A DNA stretch of 64,000 nt, from the IMG/VR virus record IMGVR_UViG_3300028763_000010, positions 1 to 64,000 of that record, one strand, 5' to 3'. Positions within the stretch are counted from its first letter, which is position 1; every line of letters begins with the position of its first letter. Source of the DNA: a virus. Position numbers and translations under genes: made by a program. A model generated the notes under the pieces. The model ran no database searches. It was not told the DNA's origin and worked only from the letters and a program-made list of their open reading frames with translations. This document shows positions 35,053 through 41,483 of this stretch, in pieces.

Positions 35053-35526
35053 ATGGAAAAAATAAATACAATAATTGAAATAAAGCATTTTATTGAATGT
35101 CCATATTGCCATAATTCAAAAAACAGAATCGACCACTTATTTAATGAAGAAGGAAAAGAAATTAGTTGGGGATATTGGTATTGCGATGAATGTGGTGGTG
35201 GTTACAAAGGAATAGTAAAAGGTAAAGAAGTTTTTATTGAAAAAACAATAAAAAGAAAAGACGATTCTATTATTTTTCTTAAAAATGGAAACATATTACT
35301 TGCTATAAAAGGAATGTATTTTAATGGTAATCATGATATAGAAAATGATAGATATTTTTATGAAGAACATACTTGTCCAATAAATTATTTAAAAAATGTA
35401 GAAATGATTATTAATTTAGAAGATGATAATATTGATCCACATGGTATTTTTAAATTTATTACTTCTATACCATATATTAATTTAGAAAACGTTGAAGATA
35501 TTAAAACATTATTACCCTCTTTTTAG
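35053..35526 (+). CDS. Zinc-ribbon protein, 157 aa
   Basis: CPYCH (residues 16-20) and CDECG (44-48) form a four-cysteine zinc ribbon in the N-terminal 50 residues; the rest is beta-rich without a known motif. AT-rich codons differ from the virion genes. It is the first gene after the 482-base non-coding region. Its role is unknown, with RNA, DNA or protein binding all possible. Confidence 0.6.
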   Translation: MEKINTIIEIKHFIECPYCHNSKNRIDHLFNEEGKEISWGYWYCDECGGGYKGIVKGKEVFIEKTIKRKDDSIIFLKNGNILLAIKGMYFNGNHDIENDRYFYEEHTCPINYLKNVEMIINLEDDNIDPHGIFKFITSIPYINLENVEDIKTLLPSF

Positions 35527-35606
35527 CATAAATATAGCTCATTTCTATTATTGTCTATTTATTCCTTTATATAAACTATTTATTATTCATTTAAAAACAA
35601 ATTCTT

Positions 35607-35849
35607 ATGAAAACAGGTGACTTAATTATTTTGAAAGAAATCTACATCAATGGATGTGGTAGAGATTATCCAGCAAATTCTATTGGTACATTAGCTAGTG
35701 TAGTACCAGATAGTGATGGTGATTTACGTGTTGTATTTGCAATACATAGTAATGGTAATTATACTTATGTTCCAGCTGATAAAGTAAAATTAATCCCAGA
35801 AGATAGTATTACAAAAGCTAAAGATATTTGCGAGAATGCTGTGCTCTAA
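35607..35849 (+). CDS. Small beta-barrel-like protein, 80 aa
   Basis: MKTGDLIILKEIYINGCGRD followed by alternating strands (TYVPADKVKLIPEDS) resembles an SH3-like or KOW-type small barrel. No catalytic residues are present. It overlaps the next gene by 14 bases. Function is unknown. Confidence 0.5.
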   Translation: MKTGDLIILKEIYINGCGRDYPANSIGTLASVVPDSDGDLRVVFAIHSNGNYTYVPADKVKLIPEDSITKAKDICENAVL

Positions 35850-36198
35850 CGACCCAATCATTATGCTACTGTATCTCCTTATGGGATTTGCAGTAGCTGC
35901 TCTTGCTCTTTGCTTTCAGCATATACAAGAGCCTGGAATGATATTCGACTGGTATCATGACTGGTTATACAAATACGTGCGATATAAGCGACTTTTATCT
36001 AAGTATGGTAAGAATATACGTTTTATATCTTTTATGGCCTATATAGCAAAGCCATTGGGCTTATGTCCCTATTGTAATGGGATATGGATTGCTATCATCA
36101 CTTACTTGATTGCTTTTGGATTCTATTGGGATATATTTCTATTCATTGGCATATCATGGTTCTTTATTCGATTTATTCAACAAAACAAAATCATTTGA
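35836..36198 (+). CDS. Membrane protein with CPYCNG motif, 120 aa
   Basis: Three hydrophobic helices are visible (residues 9-28, 76-96 and 98-115). Between the first and second is a basic cytoplasmic loop, and GLCPYCNGIWIAII carries a Cys-x-x-Cys at the start of helix two. Similar CPYCNGxW membrane proteins occur in many phages, but their role is not known. It overlaps the preceding gene by 14 bases. Confidence 0.55.
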   Translation: MLCSNDPIIMLLYLLMGFAVAALALCFQHIQEPGMIFDWYHDWLYKYVRYKRLLSKYGKNIRFISFMAYIAKPLGLCPYCNGIWIAIITYLIAFGFYWDIFLFIGISWFFIRFIQQNKII

Positions 36199-36199
36199 T

Positions 36200-36415
36200 A
36201 TGATCATTAATAATATACAACAAGTTTATGATATTGTTGGTAATGAAATAATGTTATCCGGGTTAAGTAATAGTCAAATAGCAACGAAAGCTGGAGTAAC
36301 TGAAAGTATGGTTAGTTCAGTAAGAGGTGGAAGATATATACAAGTTAGTTTTGAAAAATTCATTGTGATTTGTAAAGCTTTAGAAATTGAACTTCAAATT
36401 AATATTAAAAAATAA
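36200..36415 (+). CDS. XRE/Cro-type helix-turn-helix regulator, 71 aa
   Basis: The ATG at 36200 (MIINNIQQVYDIVG) follows the membrane protein by 1 base. Residues 20-50 (LSNSQIATKAGVTESMVSSV) form a helix-turn-helix of the lambda-repressor type, followed by a final helix (EKFIVICKALEIELQ). The domain makes up nearly the entire protein, as in Cro. It probably regulates accessory genes of this region. Confidence 0.65.
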   Translation: MIINNIQQVYDIVGNEIMLSGLSNSQIATKAGVTESMVSSVRGGRYIQVSFEKFIVICKALEIELQINIKK

Positions 36416-36419
36416 TAGT

Positions 36420-36698
36420 ATGCTTGAAAATAAAGGAATAGAAGATAAAATCTTCTACATGCACAATAACAAGATTGAACATAAAGCAATCTTAGGTATA
36501 TCAACATATGTTGGTAAATGTGAAGTATTAATGAGTAGCAATAAAATTGTTCCAGAAGGTGAATTTCTTGTTATTTATCACATGGGTTCATATCAAGAAA
36601 TTGATGCAATAAATGCTTATGATACTCTTGATGATTTAATGCAAAGTCTAACAACACCATTAAACTTACCAGATGGCATACAAAGTAGAGAATCCTAA
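36420..36698 (+). CDS. Small protein of unknown function, 92 aa
   Basis: The ATG at 36420 (MLENKGIEDKIFYMHNN) follows the regulator by 4 bases. The protein is alpha/beta with no cysteines beyond one and no membrane segment. It overlaps the next gene by 26 bases. I do not recognise it. Confidence 0.55.
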   Translation: MLENKGIEDKIFYMHNNKIEHKAILGISTYVGKCEVLMSSNKIVPEGEFLVIYHMGSYQEIDAINAYDTLDDLMQSLTTPLNLPDGIQSRES

Positions 36699-36939
36699 AG
36701 GATTTAAAGTAATAAACACTACAGCTGTTGAATGCCTAAAATGGGGTGGATTTGGTGTATGTGATCATTGTAATCAATCTTCTAATGAAGGTCGATTTAT
36801 TGCAGTTCTAAATCATTGGGTATGTCCTGAATGCTTTGATAAATGGCTTAAACGTGCTGTTGTCTATGAAGAGGACAAACCTTATGAGACTAAAGTATTT
36901 AATCGCTATGCCAAATTGCTTGGCTTACCGATTGAATAG
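36673..36939 (+). CDS. Zinc-finger protein, 88 aa
   Basis: CDHCN (residues 30-34) and CPECF (51-55) form a four-cysteine zinc site, with NHWVCPECFDKWLKRA between and after. I recall a similar Cys pattern in small proteins of Bacteroides and their phages, but the function is unknown. It ends the small plus-strand cluster that begins at 35053. Confidence 0.6.
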   Translation: MAYKVENPKGFKVINTTAVECLKWGGFGVCDHCNQSSNEGRFIAVLNHWVCPECFDKWLKRAVVYEEDKPYETKVFNRYAKLLGLPIE

Positions 36940-37021
36940 TGATTGGAATAGCTTGGATAATTATCTCGTATCTAGTCGTGTAGAATAATGACAAATAATT
37001 ATTAGGTAGCTAACAATTACA

Positions 37022-37104
37022 GGGAGTGTAGCTCATCAGATAGAGTTTACTGCATAGAAATATGTGTTGTAAGGGTCGGAGGTTTAAGTCCTTCCACTCC
37101 CACA
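37022..37104 (+). tRNA. tRNA-shaped RNA with no anticodon loop
   Basis: The acceptor stem GGGAGTG pairs with CACTCCC, followed by ACA. The D stem is GCTC with GAGT, and the T stem GGAGG pairs with CCTTC around the loop TTTAAGT. The anticodon arm is abnormal: TTTAC pairs with GTAAG, but the space between is an extra helix TGCATA with TATGTG capped by a GAAA tetraloop, so no 7-base loop or anticodon is left. It is either a non-decoding tRNA mimic or a tRNA with a small insert; an amino acid cannot be assigned. Confidence 0.55.
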
Positions 37105-37127
37105 AATATTAATAAAAACTATTTATA

Positions 37128-37421
37128 ATGAGAAATTTGAATAAGATTGTTTCTATTGTATTAAAAATGATAGAGAATAATGAATGCGAAGATTTGACTA
37201 ATGAAGAATTAGAACAAATATCAATACTCATTCATAGACCTACCACAATGGGTCGAGAAGATGCTGCTAAGTTTATGGGAGTATCTTTGACTAGGTTTCA
37301 TGAATTAAAAGATTATGGTATAATACCTGAACCACGTAAAGTAAAAGGATTTCGTGAAAAATCATATTATGTTTCAGATTTAAAAAAAGCATTAGAATTA
37401 AAGAAACAACTAAAGCTATAA
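37128..37421 (+). CDS. Excisionase/MerR-like helix-turn-helix protein, 97 aa
   Basis: Residues 43-92 (MGREDAAKFMGVSLTRFHEL then PRKVKGFREKSYYVSDL) follow the winged-helix pattern of excisionase-like proteins: helix-turn-helix, then a wing with basic residues. The first 40 residues are an acidic helix. It is directly downstream of the tRNA-like RNA. A role in regulation is more likely than excision, because no integrase is present in the window. Confidence 0.6.
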   Translation: MRNLNKIVSIVLKMIENNECEDLTNEELEQISILIHRPTTMGREDAAKFMGVSLTRFHELKDYGIIPEPRKVKGFREKSYYVSDLKKALELKKQLKL

Positions 37422-37451
37422 AATTCATTAGTCCTAGATTACAGTAGTATA

Positions 37452-37459
37452 TAATTTTG
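37452..37459 (+). promoter_or_regulatory. Promoter -7 box TAATTTTG with hairpin leader
   Basis: TAATTTTG matches TAnnTTTG. Transcription would begin near 37465, and the leader carries a 7-bp hairpin (TGTCAAC with GTTGGCA, 37463-37482) before the ATG at 37500. A stable 5' hairpin usually protects abundant mRNAs, which fits the Gly-rich gene that follows. Confidence 0.55.
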
Positions 37460-37499
37460 AGGTGTCAACAATTCAGTTGGCAATTAAAAACTATATATT

Positions 37500-38243
37500 A
37501 TGGCTTTAACGTTAGACGGTATGTTGCCAGCTGCTTCATTAGGCGGTGGTAGTTCAATGGGTTCCGGAGTAGGTCTTGGAGCAGTAGGTGGTGGTGTTGC
37601 AGGTTTAGTACTTGGTTCACTTCTTGCAAGTAATGGTAATGGTGGTTTATTTGGTGGTGGTAACAATAATGCAAATGTTGCTGAATTTGGTGCTATCAAC
37701 AATCAATTACAATCATTAGGTGGTCAAATCAATGGTACAGCATTGACAGCTCAAATTCGTGCTGATACTATTGACCTTTCTCAAAGTATTAGTACTGTAG
37801 GTACACAAATAGGACAATTGGCAACTGCTCAAGCTGCAGCTAATTTTACTACTTTGGATTCAATCAATGGATTGGGAAGAGATATTACCGCTTCTCAAAA
37901 TCAGAATGCTCTTCAACAATTAAACAGTTTCAACAACCTTACCACAACTACATTGCAAGGCTTCAATAGCTCAGCAATGCAAGTACAAAATGCTACGAAT
38001 CAAATCATAGCACAAGGTACAGCTTCTGCAGCTGCAATGGCTCAATGCTGTTGTGAGATTAAGAGTACTATTCTTGCCGATGGTAATGCAACACGCGCAC
38101 TTATCAATGATTTGAATGTTCAAAATTTACGTGATCAACTTGCTACTGCAAATGGTAAAGTAAGTAACAACGAACAAAATCAGTATTTGTTGAGTACTAT
38201 TTTGCATCACATTACTCCTACGGTTGGTAGTACAATAGTTTAA
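37500..38243 (+). CDS. Gly/Asn/Gln-rich protein, possibly structural, 247 aa
   Basis: Residues 14-55 form a Gly-zipper (GVGLGAVGGGVAGLVLGSLL), then an Asn/Gly loop, then a long helical region rich in Gln, Asn, Ser and Ala (60-230). A CCCE motif lies near residue 183. Codons are less AT-biased than in the neighbours. Such a composition is typical of virion or capsid-internal proteins rather than enzymes. It leads a promoter- and terminator-bounded unit with two further small genes. The family is not recognised. Confidence 0.6.
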   Translation: MALTLDGMLPAASLGGGSSMGSGVGLGAVGGGVAGLVLGSLLASNGNGGLFGGGNNNANVAEFGAINNQLQSLGGQINGTALTAQIRADTIDLSQSISTVGTQIGQLATAQAAANFTTLDSINGLGRDITASQNQNALQQLNSFNNLTTTTLQGFNSSAMQVQNATNQIIAQGTASAAAMAQCCCEIKSTILADGNATRALINDLNVQNLRDQLATANGKVSNNEQNQYLLSTILHHITPTVGSTIV

Positions 38244-38254
38244 TCCTTATAATC

Positions 38255-38533
38255 ATGTCTAGTCCATTAACTGTGGGAGCCACTGCAATAGTTGCAGTAC
38301 CCGCAAACAGACATAGAGTTGATGTAAGGTTTCAGAACACTGGTGCTACTATTCTTTATTTAGCAAGAGCGCCAATTGTTCCGACAGCATTAAATTATGA
38401 AATCATGTTAGCTATTCCAACAGCAGGTGAAATTAATGAAGCATTCATCAGTACTAATAGTACTGCTCAATTCAATGTATTAAGTTCTGCTGCAGCCGGT
38501 GTATTAGCTATTTATGAAACTAACAGAGTCTAA
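38255..38533 (+). CDS. Small beta-rich structural-type protein, 92 aa
   Basis: Ala, Thr and Val-rich protein with strand-loop pattern (VDVRFQNTGATILYLARAP, then AQFNVLSSAAAGVLAIYETN), no helix-rich part and no motif. This resembles capsid decoration or fibre-tip proteins. It lies 11 bases after the Gly-rich gene in the same unit. Confidence 0.55.
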   Translation: MSSPLTVGATAIVAVPANRHRVDVRFQNTGATILYLARAPIVPTALNYEIMLAIPTAGEINEAFISTNSTAQFNVLSSAAAGVLAIYETNRV

Positions 38534-38552
38534 CCTTTAAAATTAGAATAAA

Positions 38553-38738
38553 ATGGAAGAAATAACATTGCATTTGCCTCTTATTAAAGTTATAGAACTT
38601 GTTAGGCAAGAAGAAAGAATGATGATTAAAAAGTTTTTAGCTACAAATGTAGGTCAATCAACTGCTGATATTATAGATCAATATATACCAGTTGAATCTG
38701 AAGTATTGGCTATGTTTACATGTCCTGGTATTGGATAA
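38553..38738 (+). CDS. Small protein of unknown function, 61 aa
   Basis: It starts MEEITLHLPLIKVIELVRQE and is mostly helical. It is the last gene before the terminator at 38756-38792. Composition differs from the two structural-like genes before it. No motif is recognised. Confidence 0.5.
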   Translation: MEEITLHLPLIKVIELVRQEERMMIKKFLATNVGQSTADIIDQYIPVESEVLAMFTCPGIG

Positions 38739-38755
38739 ACTTTGTAGTACTATAT

Positions 38756-38792
38756 AAAAAGAGTTATGATTAATTTTGTAACTCTTTTTTTT
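38756..38792 (+). terminator. Intrinsic terminator of the Gly-rich gene unit
   Basis: An 11-bp stem (AAAAAGAGTTA with TAACTCTTTTT), a 12-base loop and a T run end the three-gene unit. The gene at 38817 starts 24 bases further on. Confidence 0.85.
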
Positions 38793-38816
38793 GTTTAATT
38801 TATAAATAATATTGAT

Positions 38817-39134
38817 ATGGAAAATGAAAAATTACCTATTGCAGATTTAGGTGTAAAACAAGTACCTGCAAGTGAAGCTATAGATGGCGGTAATCAACCT
38901 TTAGCTGGTACAGCTACTACTAAGCCAGTGCTAAACTATCCACGTAATGAAGAGCTTGTTATTCAATGTGTGATTAATAGTGAAGCCGAAGGATATGCTC
39001 TTTTAAGGGCATTACAAATCGTTGTGAATACATTTGGTGCCACTACATGTACTCAGCTTGTCACTAAGCTTGAGAATAAACCTCAACTTGCTGATACTGT
39101 AAGAAAGTATATTCCTATTGTACTAGCAATGTAA
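38817..39134 (+). CDS. Small protein before the tRNA-like RNAs, 105 aa
   Basis: It begins MENEKLPIADLGVKQVPASE with a disordered 35-residue tail, followed by a helical domain (NSEAEGYALLRALQIVVNTF). No motif is recognised. Its stop lies 10 bases before the large tRNA-like RNA, so the two are likely co-transcribed. Confidence 0.5.
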   Translation: MENEKLPIADLGVKQVPASEAIDGGNQPLAGTATTKPVLNYPRNEELVIQCVINSEAEGYALLRALQIVVNTFGATTCTQLVTKLENKPQLADTVRKYIPIVLAM

Positions 39135-39143
39135 TAATGGAAC

Positions 39144-39369
39144 GATCTAATGGCGGAATTGGTAGACGCAAGTAGAATGTAACTGATTGGGAGCTCAGAT
39201 AATAGCCTAATAGGAAATGATTAGGTAGGAGAATGGAATATTCGATAAATGATTATCTAAGAAGTCTGAAATAGAGCTTCGACACTTAAAAGAGTGGGAA
39301 TGAAACACTACGGCTCCAACGATACGAAAGTAAAACAATCATCCTGGTTCGAATCCGGGTTAGATCACA
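39144..39369 (+). tRNA. tRNA-like RNA with large structured insert (226 bases)
   Basis: The ends fold as a tRNA: acceptor GATCTAA with TTAGATC, then ACA; a D arm identical in pattern to tRNA-Leu (GGCGGAATTGGTAGACGC); and a T arm CCTGG-TTCGAAT-CCGGG. The anticodon region is replaced by an insert of about 150 bases that is itself structured: TGATTG with CAATCA, GGAGCT with GGCTCC, AGATAAT with ATTATCT, CCTAAT with ATTAGG, and small hairpins. It is too small for a usual group I intron and I see none of its conserved core. No anticodon can be assigned. Confidence 0.55.
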
Positions 39370-39431
39370 GACCAGTCTGTACACTGGTAGTATTGAAGTT
39401 TAGTTACTCAATCGAACAAATGTATGGGATC

Positions 39432-39584
39432 GGTCTATTAGTGTAAATGACGCACAATCTGGAATGAAACAATCAAGCAACTAGTGATCACTAGTGACAG
39501 ACATTTCAAGGTAATTCTTGACTGAATAGCATGTTAGTAATTCAATTTAAGGATAGAGAGGGTTTGATTCCCTTATAGATCACA
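39432..39584 (+). tRNA. Second tRNA-like RNA with structured insert (153 bases)
   Basis: The acceptor GGTCTAT pairs with ATAGATC (one G-U) and is followed by ACA. The D stem GTGT pairs with GCAC, and the T arm is GAGGG-TTTGATT-CCCTT. Between D and T arms lie about 100 bases with hairpins ACTAGT-GATC-ACTAGT, TCAAG with CTTGA, and TGAAT with ATTCA. The insert shares GGAATGAAACA with that of the larger tRNA-like RNA 62 bases upstream, and both end in C-ACA. The D loop is atypical, so confidence in a tRNA origin is moderate. Confidence 0.45.
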
Positions 39585-39608
39585 AACTAATAATCAAATA
39601 ACAAATTT

Positions 39609-39923
39609 ATGAATGAAACTATTTTTACTCAACCTGCTGTATTTCCACAAGCAACATTAAACACATATACTCCTAGTCCAATATATGTAGAACAACAATC
39701 TAATTGTTGGCATCAAGAGGATTATCATAATGGTTATCCTAATACATGTAATCCTTATTGGCATGTTGCAGGAAGATGTTGTCAGCATGGTTGTAGTCTT
39801 TGTTATGACAAGCCTTGGAATACAGTGCCAGTTGGTGATGGAACGTTCATCCTTGCCCTGTTTCTGACAGTTTATGCGCTATTCAAATACTTTAAAAGAC
39901 AATCTCATGAAACTAAAACGTAA
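39609..39923 (+). CDS. Cys/His-rich protein with C-terminal membrane helix, 104 aa
   Basis: Residues 30-70 contain clustered Cys, His and Trp (CWHQEDYHNGYPNTCNPYWH, then CCQHGCSLCYD), followed by a membrane helix (TFILALFLTVYALFKYF) and a basic tail. No signal peptide is seen. The cysteine-rich segment could bind metal or form disulphides on the periplasmic side. It overlaps the next membrane gene by 17 bases. Confidence 0.55.
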   Translation: MNETIFTQPAVFPQATLNTYTPSPIYVEQQSNCWHQEDYHNGYPNTCNPYWHVAGRCCQHGCSLCYDKPWNTVPVGDGTFILALFLTVYALFKYFKRQSHETKT

Positions 39924-40059
39924 AAAGACATTTATGTTATTATTTGTATTGGTGGTATTGATAGGACTTATGTTCTTCTCTGGTGCTATCATTGAGATAT
40001 TTGATATTGAGTTAAGCAAACCTGCTCGTGTTTATTATGAACCCGACGAAAATAAATAA
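39907..40059 (+). CDS. Small single-pass membrane protein, 50 aa
   Basis: I chose the ATG at 39907 (MKLKRKKTFMLLFVLVVLIG), which gives a basic N-terminus followed by a membrane helix and a short acidic tail. It overlaps the Cys-rich gene by 17 bases and ends 1 base before the secreted-protein gene. Function is unknown. Confidence 0.5.
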   Translation: MKLKRKKTFMLLFVLVVLIGLMFFSGAIIEIFDIELSKPARVYYEPDENK

Positions 40060-40060
40060 A

Positions 40061-40642
40061 ATGAAGAAACTATTACTATTAATTGTCCTATTACCTATAA
40101 TGGTAGTAGGACAATCTTTTTTATCTATTACAGGTGCTATTATTGCTCCAAAAACAGATACCGGTAATGAAACTGGTGCCAGTCTATCCGCTTCATTCAA
40201 TCATATCATTGGACCAGTAGTAATACAACCAGTAATGGCTATTACTATGATGTCCGGGATAGATAATGAACGACGTAGAGAACGCCAATACTCATATAAT
40301 GTAGAGATGGCTTCAATAGGTATCAATCTGCTTAGCACTGGTGTGTTCTATGGTGTTGTTGGATTTCATTTAAATGGTAATACTTTAAGCAATCAGTTTA
40401 AATTAGTTCCCAATCAATTTGATCGTACCTCGCGTAATAATCTATTCTTTTCTGAATATATTGGCATTGGTTATCGTACTTCTGTCAATATTGAATTTGG
40501 TCTTATGTATGCCAATACAAACTATATGGAAGGATATTGGCCTATTACTTCAAAGCATAACGATATGTACTTGCAATTTAAAGTATCGTATGATATTCCG
40601 CTTCATAGTAAATGTAATTGCGAACATAGAAATTATTATTAA
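40061..40642 (+). CDS. Secreted or outer-membrane-type protein, 193 aa
   Basis: The start at 40061 (MKKLLLLIVLLPIMVVGQSF) provides a complete signal peptide. The mature part is made of alternating hydrophobic and polar residues with aromatic girdles (ASIGINLLSTGVFYGVVGFH, YIGIGYRTSVNIEFGLMYA), which suggests an eight-stranded outer-membrane barrel. A phage-encoded envelope barrel could block superinfection or alter the surface. The barrel is inferred from sequence pattern. Confidence 0.6.
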   Translation: MKKLLLLIVLLPIMVVGQSFLSITGAIIAPKTDTGNETGASLSASFNHIIGPVVIQPVMAITMMSGIDNERRRERQYSYNVEMASIGINLLSTGVFYGVVGFHLNGNTLSNQFKLVPNQFDRTSRNNLFFSEYIGIGYRTSVNIEFGLMYANTNYMEGYWPITSKHNDMYLQFKVSYDIPLHSKCNCEHRNYY

Positions 40643-40652
40643 ATAAATAATT

Positions 40653-40940
40653 ATGGGAAATAAAAAAATACTAAAAGAAAAAGATGTATTTCCATTTGGT
40701 AAATATAAAGGATGTGTTATTGAAGAAATATTTAAAACCAAAGAAGGAGTATCTTATTGTTGGTGGTTTATGAAAAATATAGAAGGATATGAATTTGAAC
40801 TTAAATTTACCAATTTAATTTATAAAGAATATAGTAGATATTTCATGAAAGAAAGCTCAAAAAAATCATATGATTCAATTCATATGGGTAGTCATGGAAA
40901 TGAATGGGCTTCTGAAAATGGATATATGGAACATTTTTAA
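40653..40940 (+). CDS. DUF3820-like small protein, 95 aa
   Basis: FPFGKYKGCVIEEI followed by YCWWFMKNIEGYEFE matches the short domain found at the C-terminus of exodeoxyribonuclease X-type proteins (pattern FGKYKG, then a Trp-rich strand). Here it stands alone without the nuclease domain. It may bind DNA or act as an accessory; function is inferred only from the motif. Confidence 0.55.
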   Translation: MGNKKILKEKDVFPFGKYKGCVIEEIFKTKEGVSYCWWFMKNIEGYEFELKFTNLIYKEYSRYFMKESSKKSYDSIHMGSHGNEWASENGYMEHF

Positions 40941-40964
40941 TATTATTACTAAAACTCAAATAAA

Positions 40965-41294
40965 ATGAAAAAAGAAAAAGTATGTGTAGGTAATACTATC
41001 GTAGTCGATGTGTGTCAACCGAAGTTCGGTAAGTTCCTAATAGGGCGTTTTCAGGAGATGATATGTAAACTTACCTATCCGGATGGTCTGAAAAGATTAG
41101 AATACGGATGTGTGATAACAGCAACAGTACTTGTCATTAAAGATAAGTCGTTATCTGTTCTTGTGGAAGAAGTAATAAAGAGTGCTGCTGCAGTAAATGC
41201 TGAATTAAGCAAATCAATCACTTCTCTTGCTACTTTATGGAGTAAACCAAACAATCATACAAAGAAAGATAAATCTATCATTAGAACGCTTTAA
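40965..41294 (+). CDS. Protein of unknown function, 109 aa
   Basis: It starts MKKEKVCVGNTIVVDVCQPK, with a beta-rich first half and a helical second half ending in a basic tail. No motif or membrane segment is seen. It ends 10 bases before the next small gene. Confidence 0.55.
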   Translation: MKKEKVCVGNTIVVDVCQPKFGKFLIGRFQEMICKLTYPDGLKRLEYGCVITATVLVIKDKSLSVLVEEVIKSAAAVNAELSKSITSLATLWSKPNNHTKKDKSIIRTL

Positions 41295-41304
41295 AATCGA
41301 TATT

Positions 41305-41481
41305 ATGAACGAAGAAAATAAATATATAGGTGATGGCGTATATGCTTCATTTGATGGTTATCAAATATGGTTAGCTGTAGACAATCACCACAATAAAGTT
41401 GTTGCATTAGAACCAGAAGTTATGCAAGCTTTAATAAATTACCACAATAGTCTTTTATTAAAACAAAATAACGAGATATAA
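41305..41481 (+). CDS. Small conserved-looking protein, 58 aa
   Basis: The ATG at 41305 (MNEENKYIGDGVYASFDGYQ) begins a compact beta-strand protein (QIWLAVDNHHNKVVALEPEV) that I recall as recurring in Bacteroides phages, with unknown function. It starts 10 bases after the preceding stop and ends 2 bases before the P-loop gene. Confidence 0.6.
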   Translation: MNEENKYIGDGVYASFDGYQIWLAVDNHHNKVVALEPEVMQALINYHNSLLLKQNNEI

Positions 41482-41483
41482 TT

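Noticed and set aside
39144-39369. Group I intron or tmRNA
   Set aside because: The insert is too short and I see no P7-type pairing or conserved core; a tmRNA would not keep a full D arm and shows no tag-coding frame here.
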